Assembly (NCBI RefSeq): GCF_964199755.1
Contig: NC_133906.1
Coordinates: 18,201,378-18,265,377, forward strand
DNA: 64,000 nucleotides
DNA from: Larus michahellis
Taxonomy: Eukaryota > Chordata > Aves > Charadriiformes > Laridae
Reading direction: 5' to 3'
Program-made: the position numbers and the translations under genes
The notes under the pieces: generated by a model
What the model saw: only the letters and a program-made list of their open reading frames with translations
Database searches by the model: none
Told to the model about the DNA's origin: nothing
In this document: positions 22,101 through 34,800 of the stretch, one piece after another
How positions within the stretch are numbered: position 1 is the first letter of the stretch
Layout of the letters: each line of letters opens with the position of its first letter

Positions 22101-22119
22101 CAGGCAAACCTTTCCTCCA

Positions 22120-22830
22120 GCCCTGCTCCCCCTGTCCCCCCCCCCCGCCGCCTCCCCCGGCCCCGCCAGCCCGGCCGGCAGGAAAGTGGCACCCCTCCTC
22201 GGCTGTCATCGCTGCGCCCGCTCCCCCTTCTCCCTCCCTACCGCCGGAGAAAGCGAGAGGAAAAAGTGTCGGAACGGGGAGCGCATAGCAACAGGATTCT
22301 GGGATGAAGAAGATTCGGCAGCAGCATCTCCGGGAGGTGAGAGCCGGGATGAAGCGGGGGTGCCCCCCAGGGCTGGGAGCCGGGGAGCGGGGGGCACAGC
22401 ATCCTCATCACCCCGTGATTCCCAGCCCGGGGACCCTCCGTGTGCCGCCGACAGACTTTTCCCCGGCAGGGATTGCAAACGGGGATAGTGTGCGTGCGTG
22501 AGGATGAAGCGGGATGGTGGGGAGAGGGATGGGGGTGTGTGGGGGGGTACATTTCGTAACGGCTGCTCCTGCCTCGCTGCAATTAGCGGGCCAGAGAGGC
22601 CCTGCGCTGCCGGCAGAGCTGCCTGCTGCCCGCTCCGGCTGGTGGGGGCTCTCTCCCATCCCTCCCCTGCGAGCGGGGGCTGCGGGCGAGGGTTCGTGTT
22701 GTGTCTGGGCGGGCGGCCGGGGGTGGGCACCGGGGGCAGAGCCGGCTCCCCGCGGCGGGGCTCCCCGGGGACGCTGCTGCCGCCACCCCGGGGACTGCCC
22801 GGTCCCGGGGGGTGCTGAGGGATTCCCCCC
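22120..22830 (+). promoter_or_regulatory. SLC6A7: CpG-rich promoter segment of SLC6A7
   Basis: Dense G+C and CpG on both sides of coding exon 1, including a run of ten C and repeated CCGG/GCCGCC words. No TATA box is evident close to the ATG, which suits a CpG-type promoter. The transcription start cannot be placed from sequence alone. Confidence 0.55.
22304..22336 (+). CDS. SLC6A7: SLC6A7 coding exon 1
   Basis: Eleven codons ([11 protein letters not shown]), phase 0, donor GAG|GTGAGA. Too short to find by ORF length. It was placed by similarity to the mammalian N-terminus and by phase with exon 2. Confidence 0.85.
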
Positions 22831-25800
22831 CCTCACCGGGATGGGCACAGGGAACCGGGCAGCTGCTTCTCCACCTGCAGCTGGGATTGCCTCCTCCTCC
22901 ACAGGAATTAAAGGCGTCAGGGTGGTGCTGGACCCTGAAGCCCCCTGGCCCCCTTTGGCAGCTGGCAGAGCTAGAAACCCTTTTTATATCCTGCTGGAAA
23001 CCTTTTATAATCCTGGCTTTCAGGTTTTTCGATCCTAGGTTCCCCTCCACAGCCACTTTGCCCTTACCAGGCTCTCTGGTCCCTGCCTCCCCCCATGCTG
23101 GGGACCAAGCCCCTTCTCATGCCCATCCCGCATGGGGACACGGTGGTGCAGGGTGGCAGAGGCTGGCGGCCACAGCTCCCTCATGGGGACATTCTGCTGC
23201 TGCTGGTGGGTCACCCCTTCCCAGAGCATGCCAGGCAGCCACCCAGTGCTGTGAGCCCCTGGGGCTCTGCTCTCTGCCAAGCCATGCCGCTAACCACAGG
23301 GCAGGGCGACCCCAACCTGTGCCAGCCTTCAGATGAATGATAACCCAGGAGAGTTTCATCCCTGCCGGAAAATTCCTACACTGGGACATGATTTAAAAAA
23401 GCCAGCAGTGGCCTGGTGAAAGCCAGCAGCTGTCTGATGGGCCTGGCAACCTCAGGGCTGCCTTTCTCCGCTGTTTGTTTGGAGGCATCACCCGGCTCTT
23501 GACTCTCCTCCTTTTTCCTACAAATTGCTTTTTCAGATGACTTTGTGACTGCAAGATCCATTAGAAGTTGTCTTTGTCCCTTCCAAAGGCTTTCTGAGAC
23601 GCTTGAAAGAATTGCTCTGCTGCTGGTGATCCTGTTTAACATTTATTCAGGAATTCATTTAGTCCCACAGCGATCATCTGGAATAAAAAGCAGATGTCTC
23701 CGAGTTATTTTCCCCATTGCCGGTGATGCTCAGGGCCCTGCTGGCCTTGATTACCCAAAAATACTCTTGCTGAGCTCCAGATGGAGAACCTGGTGCTTGC
23801 AGCCACCCAGCACCTTGGGACCACCGTGTCCGATGCTGGCATCGGGCTTACCCAGAGCCATTGGTGGCCGATGGCATTTGCACAGCCCCAGCTGCAGCGC
23901 CTGCCCTGGGACCTCAACAGCCTCCTCTCCCTCTCCCTTTGATCCGCTTCCCATCAGTGAGCCGGGATTTTTAAGCCTTGGCACCAGACATGTTTTAGAC
24001 ATATGGAAATTCCTCTGTAATAGAGAAGATCTTTCTCAGGCTCTAAGGATTTCAGGATGGCTTTTGCATATTATAGTATTTCCAGAAGAGCTGAGTGGAT
24101 GTTTTTTATTCGTTTGCTTATTTGCTTTGGGGGGTTATTTGGTAGAAACAGGCTTAAAGCCCAGGGAGGACAGTGGTGGGAGCCAGGGTTTGGGCTGCCC
24201 TTCCCCATACCCAGGCACGCTGCCAACCCGCATCCTCCTGCCTGAGCCTCTGCCCTCCTCTGCCTGCCACAAACCGCCTCAAACCTTCCTTTCCAAGGGT
24301 TTGGGGATGAAAAGCCATAAACGTTTGCAGCTGTGCGTGCTCCCCGTGCTCTGGACATCGCTGTAATGAGTTTGCTTCAGCCTCAGCAACCTCCAGCCCC
24401 CAAACCAGCTCCAGCATCGTTTGCTCCCTCTTCTGGCATGTGCTGGGGGAAACCGGGGTTAGCGCAGCCCTTCAAGGGGCGCTTCCACACCATGGAGACG
24501 CTTTATTTGCTTCACTTTCTAAGAGATATTCCATTTCAATTAATTTGTAGGTTGGTTTGTGTTTTGTTTTTTTTTTCTCGAAGAGATTAACGAGCAATTC
24601 GAACTAATCTGAAGTAGTGACTCACATGTTACAGACGCGCTGTGCTCGCACGCGGCTGGGATCCGCAGGGGAGAAATCTGGCGTCGGGTGACATTTCTCC
24701 CGACCGAAGGCTGTGGCCCACGAACAAAACACCGACAAAATAACCCCACAACGCCAGTTTGACTGGAGACAAAATAGGATGGAAGAGTAACTTTAATCTG
24801 GCTGGGTTTTTTCATGGATACAGCCGAGTTTTGCGCTGGTTTAAGTAAATAGGTTTACAGAAAATAATTAGCACAGGGCAATTTCCTTGTGGAAGCCAGC
24901 TCTTATCTTGGCAGAGACTAAAGTGCTTTTTTCTTCTCGGTGACCTTTGCTTTGCTGACTTCTTTGGGAGCATCTTCTGGTGAATAATGGGCAGTGATGC
25001 CGTGTTCAGAGAGGACGCGGTTGCCAAGGGAGCTCTTAGTCCCCGTCTGTTTATAACCGCGAGACGGGAGCCCAGTTTGAAAGATGGCAGTTGACGGTGG
25101 AAAGCACTAGAGCAATATCGTAGCACTGGAGCACTTCGGCTGCTGCCGAAAAAGAAAATTCCTGTCATGACAAAGGCTGAAAGGGAGCATTAATCCTATA
25201 AAAAGGGCCGGAATTGAGCCAGCGCGTGGGATTTCCAGCAGCCTGAAGGAGAGAGGTGTGCATTTCTCTGCTATTTGGGACAAAGCTGGGCTGGAATCCT
25301 TAAATACTGCATTTTGTGATTCATTTTAAGCCAGGCAAATAGGCCAGGCTTTCTGTGATTTTTCTGGAAAGGCTATGATTTGGGGCTTTTTGGGGTATTA
25401 TAGTCATGGAGCAGCCTCCGTGTGTGTTTTCCAGCAGCATCCCCGGCCGGTTCCTCCCCAGCCTGCCCGATGGGGACTGCAATGTCACCGTCCTTGGGGT
25501 CTATCTGACTCCTGAGCACTCTCTGCTTTCTGCCCTGGGACCCCAAATTTAAACTGCAGAGCTCCAGCTAAAGATGTTAATAAGTCATCACTGAGACACA
25601 GGTGACAAACTACATCCCATGGACTTTGAAGAGGGTGACCGGGATGGCGACCACGCCGTGTACAGTTTGGAAAAGGTCTGGTTGGTTCCTTTCTTTTGTT
25701 TTTGTTGCTTCTGTGTTGATTTCCATGCTACACCTGATGGATGGACACCTGCATTTCATGAGGTCATCAGCTCCAGGGATGCCCTCTTGCAGCTGTTTAG

Positions 25801-28800
25801 GATTCAGGCAGAGGTGCAGGAATCAGGCGAGAGGATTTAATGATCTCCCAGCGTCCCTCCTTGCTGTTTTCCTGTGATGCAAGCCTGGAAAGCGAGAGAT
25901 CCCCAGACACTGTGATGGACTGGGAAGTGTTATTTTTTTGGGAAGGCCAAACTGTGACGGCCCCCCATAGGTCCTGTCCCCACCCGGCAGGGACCTTTGT
26001 GAATACAGGTTTTTAGCAGCTGAAACTTTTGGGAGGGATGTTGCAGAGCAGCCTGGCCATCGCCTGCAAACACAGGTTGGTGCGGGTCATGCCCGCTGTG
26101 TGAGCTGGGCTAATTAGCAGGCACGGCCACGGTTTGGAGAAGCTGCTAAGCCGGAGAGCTGTGTTCAATTGCAGCAGGAGGGCTGCCAGGTAGCAACGGT
26201 TTTATAGCAACAGTATTATATTTGGGTCGCATTTTGGCTTTTCAGCCTGTGTTTCTGAAGGTTTTTCTTCTTGGCTTTGTGATGATGACGTCCAGTGGGG
26301 ATGGGCTTTTAATGGTGGCGTTTAGTGCATTTCAGGTTGCCTTTGGGAAGAATTTGCCCCGGCTTGTCCTGTCCCTCGAGGCGTTTGCACGCCGGCTGGG
26401 GACGGGTTTGTCACCGTGCTGGGAGCCTTTGGCGAGAGCGTGCTGGCAGCCCCGGGGTGCCGGTGGCTGGAGAAGTGGGGCGCACCCTGCGAAGGGTGGG
26501 AGCATGCAGCCTTCGCCATCAGTAACGCAGCTCCGTGTCTCCATGGGAACCGGCAGCAGGAGCATCCTGTGGTCCGGCTGGAGAGGAGGAGGAGAAGAGG
26601 AGGTGGCTGCCACCTTCCCAGGTGGCTGCAGCAGGGAGCTCTGATCTCCCAGGGGACAGAGGTCTGCTGCTTATGGATGCAAGGGGATCCACACCTCGTT
26701 CTGCCTGACCCCTCCAAATCCAGGCCCCTTTCCCTCAGCCACATCCCATGGGCTTGTTCCCTGTAAGTGCAGGAACCCAGGGACACAGAGTTGGCTGCTT
26801 TTATCTTTTGAGAGCCCAGGAAGAAAGGAAGGTTCCCAAATGAGCTCCTCCTGCCCTGGTCCTGGTGCCTTGTCAGCAGGGACCCCAGCATCCTTCTGTC
26901 TCTGTGCCTCAAAACCAGCCGAACCTGATATATCCCGGGGCAGGATCCTCATCCCACCCCTTTTCGCTGCCCAGCCTTGCCGAGGGGATATCTGCGATGG
27001 GATCTGCTGGCTGAGGCTTTCAGCTTTGGTGACTGCAGGTGGGATGGGATGTTTTCCCCAGTCTCCCGAGGCCAGGAGGTTGGGGAAATTCGGGTAGACC
27101 AAACATCTCACTGCAGACCTGATGTAAACGCACACACAAGCACCGAGGAGCCCTCCGCCCTGCCTAAATGTACCGCCGGACTCGCATCTCCCTCTTGCGG
27201 GAGGAAGGGAATGGGTTAATCCCCTGCCCGCTGAAGAGCTGCCTCTGCCTCTGATCCAGGGCAGATGAGGGAAGCTGGAAGAAGCTCTCTCAGCAGGGAA
27301 AACTGGGAGCAAGTCGCTAAATCCCCACAGTGTAGGCTTTTGGCAGTTGAAAAAGGGTGAAAAATGCACGGAGTGTGTAATGGCAGGCGAGTGCCCGGCA
27401 TGGCAGGGGCACATGGGGCTGGGGTGTTGTGCTCCCTGGAATGCTGGTGGTGACTCTTCCCCTGCTGTCTTCATGCCCATGCTCTGCAGGAGATCAGGAA
27501 AGTTTATCGTGGCCCCTTGCAAGGAATTATTGGGAAACTAGGGTTGCAAGATGGGTCTTGGCCTCCAAGGGTGAACTGGGACCATCCTGCCTTTGCCAGG
27601 GGAGTTCTGGCCGCGTGGGATTTCATTTATCCCATTCCCTTGAGCTGCAGCAGAGCAGGACGCCATCGGCTGGGGTGGTGACAGAGCTGCTGGGACAGGG
27701 TGTCCCCAGGGGACAAATGTTTTGGGGGTCACAAATTCACACCTGAGATCTCAATGCTCCTTCCCTCTCTCCTGCGCTTCCCCCACCCATTTTTATTCCT
27801 TCCCTCGGCCCCCATCTGTCTGCCCCCTCCCATCCCCTGCTCTCTCCTTCAGCCGGTGACGCCAGAGCTCCTGGTGAGTCCCAGCAGCCAGGACGGGGAC
27901 CTGGGCTCTGAGTGCCCAGAAGACAGAGGGAACTGGACGGGGCGGCTGGATTTCCTCCTCTCCTGCATCGGATACTGCGTGGGCCTTGGAAATGTCTGGA
28001 GGTTCCCCTACAGGGCTTACACAAATGGAGGAGGTACTCGAGCGTCGCTGAGCTGGGCTGGTGGGATGTGTCTCTGGAGAGATGTTACTTTTAGGGTGTT
28101 TTTCTTGCTTCTTGCAGGAGCGTTCCTGGTTCCTTACTTCATCATGCTGGCCATCTGCGGGATCCCCATCTTCTTCATGGAGCTGTCACTTGGCCAGTTC
28201 TCCAGCCTGGGGCCGCTCGCTGTCTGGAAGATAAGCCCTCTCTTTAAAGGTGCGTGAGTGAAGTCCAGAGCCTCTGCAGGGCGTCTGGAAGAGCTGCTTG
28301 ATGAGGACATGGACCAGCAGTGTGGTCCTGTGGTCCTCACGGCTCTTGTTATAGAATCAAAGGTTAAATCCTGGGGGAAGGTGGAACAGACTGGACTTCT
28401 GGGTTAGCTGGTATAGTAGCTGCAAGATATGTATGAGATCTATCAATCTTTAGAGGCTCTGGGTGTCATGACCAGTTCTAGAAATTGTATGAAAATTATT
28501 AAGCCAGCTAGTGTACAAAATACAGCATCAAAGCTAAGCAATGACTGTTAAAGACAAAGGTAAGAATAAAGCATTCAAAAAAAAAAAAGGTCAAATCAAA
28601 TACTTTTACTCTCAACATTAAGTTGGGATAAAATTATCTGTATGATGCAATAGATCATCAATTCAGAGAAGGCATGTCCAGAGGGAATAATGGCAATAAG
28701 AGGCTCCCCCCACCACCAGGCCAACCTCTGACTGGTTAAACATTTGGCTGCTGAGATCCAGTGTCTGACCCTGGTTTTGGATATGCTCCGCTTCGGAGAG

Positions 28801-31800
28801 GTGGCTCACTCCTTCTTTACCCTCTCCTTCCTCCAGGCGTTGGCATGGGCACGATCCTCATCGTCTCCCTGGTGGCCATTTACTACAATATGATCATTGC
28901 TTACGTTCTCTTCTACCTCTTTGCATCCCTCACAAGCGACTTGCCCTGGCAGCGCTGCGGCAACTGGTGGAACACCGACCTGTGCCTGGACCACCACGTC
29001 ATCAAGGCGGGGAATGCCACCTTCCCCGTCAACATCACCAACACCGTCAGCCCCAGCGAGGAGTACTGGAGGTAAAGAGGTCAGCCTGACCTGGCCATGA
29101 GGACATGGTTGGGATCCAACCAGGGAGAGCATGGGGATGGGATGAGGGTTGAAGGTCTGCACAGCTCGTGTCATGGTGGACACCCATGGTGGGCATTGTG
29201 GGTGCAGTGATGGGCTCTTGGGGTCAGCTGTGGGGGATATCTCACTTTAGCCATTGGGATCATGTCCCCGGGATGTGGGAGGTGTCCACGATCTAGCGCT
29301 GCTTTGCTGGCTTGGAGAAATGTTAGACTGAAATGCATCCCATGGCTGGACCGCTGGGAATTTGTTCCCAAGCTGCCAGGCATCCCCTCTGGGCTCTTTC
29401 ATGCATGGTGGAGAAATCACACCAACCACTCCCCTGCCAGTGCCTTGTTGCTCTCTCATTGCTGGGATTTTCGACAAGGTTATTTTTTGCAGCAGAGGCA
29501 TTGCTAGGTCGAGAGAGGGCCTTTGGAAGAAGGCAAGGGGTGCCCGTGGCCCCTCACTGCTGGTTCTCCTTTCTCCCTAGCCGGTACGTCCTGCACATCC
29601 AAGGGAGCTCTGGGATTGGGAATCCCGGGAGGATCCGCTGGAACCTGTGTCTGTGCCTGCTCCTTTCTTGGACTATCGTCTACCTGTGCATCCTAAAGGG
29701 AGTCAAATCCTCTGGCAAGGTAAGGGCTGGACAGTCTCTTTGGAGGAACCTACAGTGATGCCCACCAGTGCCTGCACACCTGGGAAAGGGAGACCCATAA
29801 ACAACGTCATTTGGACACCACCCACTTCGGGGATGGCTTGCACAGCCAGACGCCAGCAGGGCTGACACCACTGTCCCTGCTACATCCCAAGGACCCCAGC
29901 ACTGCCGGGGGATGCCGGAGGATGCAGTGTTCCACCATGGGGACAGGGCTGGGGGGGAGCACTCGTGCTGTGCTCTTGCTCCCGGCTCTCCCAGCTGGCT
30001 CTGCTCTCCTGCAGGTCGTGTACTTCACCGCCACCTTCCCGTACCTCATCCTGGTGATGCTGCTCATTCGTGGCGTGACCCTGGAGGGGGCCTGGAAGGG
30101 AATCCAGTTTTACCTCACGCCCCAGTTTGATCACTTGCTGTCTTCCAAGGTGAGCAGGATCTTGTGCAGTTTGTTCAAGACACAAAAATGAACCTTCTCC
30201 TGCCACCTCCAGCATGTAGCAGAGATGGTTCCTTTACCTGGGTGCCTTTTCTGGACAAGCCCTGACACAAAATCCTCTCTCTTGGTTGCTCCCAGACCTT
30301 TCAGCAATCTGTCTTTGCTCCACTCCTTGTCTATAGTTGTCCCGGTTGTCCCATACTTTGTCCTGAGCCCAAACCATGACCGTATCACTCTTCCCACCTG
30401 GCCCAGCCCTGTGCCTGCATTTCTGGCTGTCTGTGCAGGGGATGGCATGCTCACCACCTCCCCTGGGTGCCAGGACCATGGGCAGGATTAACCCAGTCCC
30501 TGTGATGGGCTGGGAGGTGACGATGGGTGCCTGTGGTGGATTTGGCTGTTCTGGTTTTTCAAGCAATCTCAGCGTGCAGAGCAGGGAGTTTCCTTGGGTC
30601 AACAGTGTCTGTAGCAGAGACCACCCAGTTTTACAAGTGCACTTAATGCCATGCTAGGCTGGCTCTAAAATGCTCCCTTCCACTAGCCAGCTGGCCCACT
30701 ACGAGTGTTAGCAAGGAAAGGCAAAGACCCCGTGACTGGAGGGGTGGAGAAGATGTGCTGGAGGCTCTGGGGAAGCATATTTCCAACTCCCTCTTCTTCA
30801 GGGGGAGGTTTCCAACCCTCTGCTCTCCTCAGACCTGCTTCCTTCCCCCAGGTGTGGATCGAGGCAGCCCTGCAGATTTTCTACTCCCTTGGGGTAGGCT
30901 TTGGGGGCCTCCTCACCTTCGCCTCGTACAACACCTTCCATCAGAATATCTACAGGTGGGAGCCAGCTGCTGTCTCCTAAAATCATGGGTTGGGGGGAGC
31001 CATGAAAACCACAGCTGGTGGGTTCAAAGCCAGCAGAAGCATGTGGTGCAGCACGTGGTCACCCAGCACTGTTCCTTGCCTGAGCACCTTACAGGTACCT
31101 GGCAGGTTGCACAGGCTCGCGAGGGACACAGGAAGGGAAAAGTCTCCTAAGCATCAAGACACAGTGTCTGGTTCAGAAGTTTTGGGGTGCAAGTGCTGAA
31201 GGCTAAGGATATTTGAGGCTAGTTATGCATGTTTGTCCTGTCCCCAGCATCCGTTGCAGGTCACCAGCAGAGAGGAGAGTCCGGGTGTTGGACATTTGAG
31301 CTGATTCCCTCCACTGGGGAAAGCAAGCCGAGGAGGAACCCCACAAAATGACCCATGTCATTAGATATACACTCCTTTTGACTCTGGAAAGCACATACCA
31401 AGAGAGGTCCTGGAGGAGAATCATACTGGGTCACCTTACTGTGGCACCTAGGGCTGGCAATGCCACCGTGCACTGGTGTGGGGTGGGAAGGAGTGGACAT
31501 GTTCCGAGCATCTTCTTTCTCCTCTGTAGGGACACCTTCATAGTGACCCTGGGCAATGCCATCACCAGCATCCTGGCAGGGTTTGCCATCTTCTCTGTTT
31601 TGGGCTACATGTCCCAGGAGCTTGGGGTCCCTGTTAACCAGGTGGCAAAAGCAGGTGAGGCCAAATGAAGCTCCTATCTCCTTCACCCTCTGCCTGGGGG
31701 CACTGAGGAGCATCCCTTCCAGGATGGAAGGCATCCAAGGGTGTCAGCATGTGGGCTGGAGCTGTATGCTCAGCTGGCCAGGGGGAGGGAACAGGGGAGA

Positions 31801-34800
31801 CTGGTTCCTGCTGTGCAAACCTTGAGCAGCATCAAATGATGCCTAATAAAGACCTGAACAAGGACCAGGCTGGTTCTTCTGCACCTCTCCACCCTCTGCT
31901 GCAGGACCCCTCCTGCACAACTTGCAGGAGCCCCAGCAGATCCCTGCTGAGGTGCTCCTCTCCCTCTCCCTCTCCCTCTCCCTCTCCCTCTCCCTCTCCC
32001 TCTCCCTCTCCCTCTCCCTCTCCCTCTCCCTCTCCCTCTCCCTCTCCCTCTCCCTCTCCCTCTCCCTCTCCCTCTCCCTCTCCCTCTCCCTCTCCCTCTC
32101 CCTCTCCTCCCCCACGCCCAGTGCTATCACCCCCCTTCTCACCCTGCTGTCCTTTGCCTCCCCTAGGTCCTGGCCTGGCTTTCGTGGTGTACCCCCAGGC
32201 CATGACAATGCTCCCCCTTTCTCCATTCTGGTCTTTCCTGTTCTTCTTCATGCTGTTAACCTTGGGCCTGGACAGCCAGGTAAGGACGGATCCCACCAAG
32301 CCAGCCGTGGTGCCCAGGAGGCCCAGGGGACTCAGGGGACCCTCTTCTCCTTTGTGTGCAGTTTGCTTTTATGGAGACCATCGTTACGGCAGTGACAGAC
32401 GAATTTCCCTACTATCTGCGGCCAAAGAAAGCTTCGTTCTCAGCTGTCATCTGCATTGCTCTCTTCCTGATGGGGCTCATCCTCACAACAGAGGTAAGGG
32501 TGTGGGGCTGGGTGCATCGTGGGAACTAGGTAGGACCTCATTTTAGGGAGGGTTTAGAGCAGGGGCTAAGTTTGCAGAGGCACACGTATTTGCATCAGCT
32601 AACAAGGTGGAAGAGAGACAGTCGATGAGCCTGGGCTTCCTGGGGATGTGAGGTCCAAGAGGAGAGACACCATGTTATTCCTGTCCCTGCAACCAACCCC
32701 ATAAGGAGAACAATGTCTCCTGAGGGTGCCTGACCACTCTCTTCCCCAATGCCCGCAAAGGGCTGAAGTGTCCCCAAAAGTGGGAAGATAAGGGGGTTTA
32801 TTGGGGTGCTGGTCGCAGGGATGCTGGCCACTGTGCTTTGTCTCCACAGGGTGGGATGTACTGGCTGGTCCTGCTGGATGACTACAGCGCTGGCTTTGGT
32901 CTCATGGTGGTGGTGATCACTACCTGTCTCGTGGTGACACGTGTCTATGGTAAGGGTGTCTGTCCCCACAGGGGCATGGGGAAGGGTGGGCTGTCTGTAT
33001 GAAGAGAGGGATTTAGAAGGAGTGGTGGGGGAGCCATCAGCCTTGCAATGGAACGTGAAACACCTCTGCTCCCACCACTTGTTTCTTCTTGGCCATCACT
33101 GGCTTCACCTCTCCAGAGATACTTGGGGTGCTGAGCCTTGTCCCTCAGACAGGACCAGCTGGGCCCACCTTCCTGCATCTCCCAGCTGGGAGGGGAGACA
33201 CTTCTTTGCTGTAGAGGATGCAAACCACCACTTTTGGTCAGTGCAGGGCTGCCTGGTACAGGCACCTGGCTCTGGGGAGGGATCATGGCTTCTGAGTCCC
33301 TCTCCCTCTCTCTCCTCCAGGCATGAAAAGGTTCTGCCGAGATATCCACATGATGCTGGGCTTCAAACCAGGGCCCTACTTCAGAGCCTGCTGGATGATC
33401 CTGTCCCCGGCAACAATGATGGTAACTGCTCACTTGAGGTGTGGGATGGAGAGCTGCAGTGGTGCCAGTATCCCTGGATGACGTCCCCTTGCAAGAAGTT
33501 GCTCTGCTGACGTCTGGTGCCCCAGGGACCCAGAGGTTTCTGGGCCTTTTTTGAGCATGAGACCTTCAGCGGGCTCTGGGCTGACCTCTCTTTCTTCCCA
33601 TCCCGCAGGCTCTGCTGGTGTACAATATCATCAAGTACCAGCCCTCCGAGTACGGCAGCTACCGCTTCCCTGCCTGGGCCGAGGTCTTGGGCATCCTCAT
33701 GGGAGTCCTCTCCTGCCTGATGATTCCCGTGGGCATGGTGGTGGCTGTGCTCCGAGAAGAAGGGACGCTGTGGGAGGTAGGAGGTGCTGGGGCCCTGCAT
33801 TGCTGGGAAGAACCCCAGAAATGTGCAGGGATGACCACAATCCCCTGCCGAGCCCGTATCCCGGAAATTTCTGCACCCTCTCTCCTGGAGGTGTGTGTCC
33901 CCATCCCTCCTTGCTGCCCATGGGGTGTGAGAGACAGCGCGTCCCAGGGCATTTCCAGCAGCGTCCCTTCCTGCGATGCCAGGCAGGCACTGGGTCACGC
34001 TGCTTCCCAAGGGGCAGCCCTGTGAACATCCCTGTTATGCCTTGCCCGGCGGGGAAGTACATTGACCCTAGCTTGGGGCAGGCATGGACACGTGGGACTT
34101 TGCACCCATTTTGCCGGAGCCATGACAGAGCGAGGAAGGCAGCTATCGGGCCGTGCAGGCAGCACAGGCAGGATCCCTCTGCTGAAAGGCTTTCCCCAGG
34201 GGCAGGTTATGGAGCTGCTGGCTGCTCACAGCCTTCCCAGCCCTGGATGCTCGCCCCAGGCTGTTAAAAGCAGAGGCAGCAGAGCTTGCTGCCCTCCCTA
34301 GGCAGCAGCTCAGCGGCTGGAGCCCTGGCTGGCTGTGATCTGTCTTAGCACGGCCACGGTGGCATGGCCAGGAGCACCCTTGGCTGAGGCTAACCCTTGC
34401 CCGGGTGGCTCTAACCCCACACAGCAGGGTCATAGCCCTACACCAGCGCCCAGCTCCTGCAAGCCCTCCCCACCAGTACCTGCAGACCACAATAACCTCC
34501 CCAGCCCGCAGCACTTACACAGAGCTGCCATCCCAAAAAGCTTCAGGACAGGCTTCTGGCTCCATCCCATCCTCACGGGAGGCTCTTCCAGCCCCGCCGG
34601 GAGGGGTGGGTGAGCTGTCGGGAGGGGAGCAGAGAAGGGTGCTGGTGCCCGTGCTCCCCCCCACCTGTCCCCTCGCAGCGAGTCCAGCAAGCCAGCCGGC
34701 CTGCCATGGACTGGGGCCCGTCGCTGGAGGAGAACCGGACTGGCATGTACGTGGCGAGCCTGGCCGGCAGCCAGTCCCCCAAGCCGCTGATGGTCCACAT

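Noticed and set aside
31749-32546. Long open frames rich in Pro-Ser, Leu-Ser or Arg-Glu across 31,958-32,107 on both strands
   Set aside because: They are products of the CTCTCC hexamer, which has no stop in any frame. The frames also overlap SLC6A7 exons 9 and 10 in other phases.
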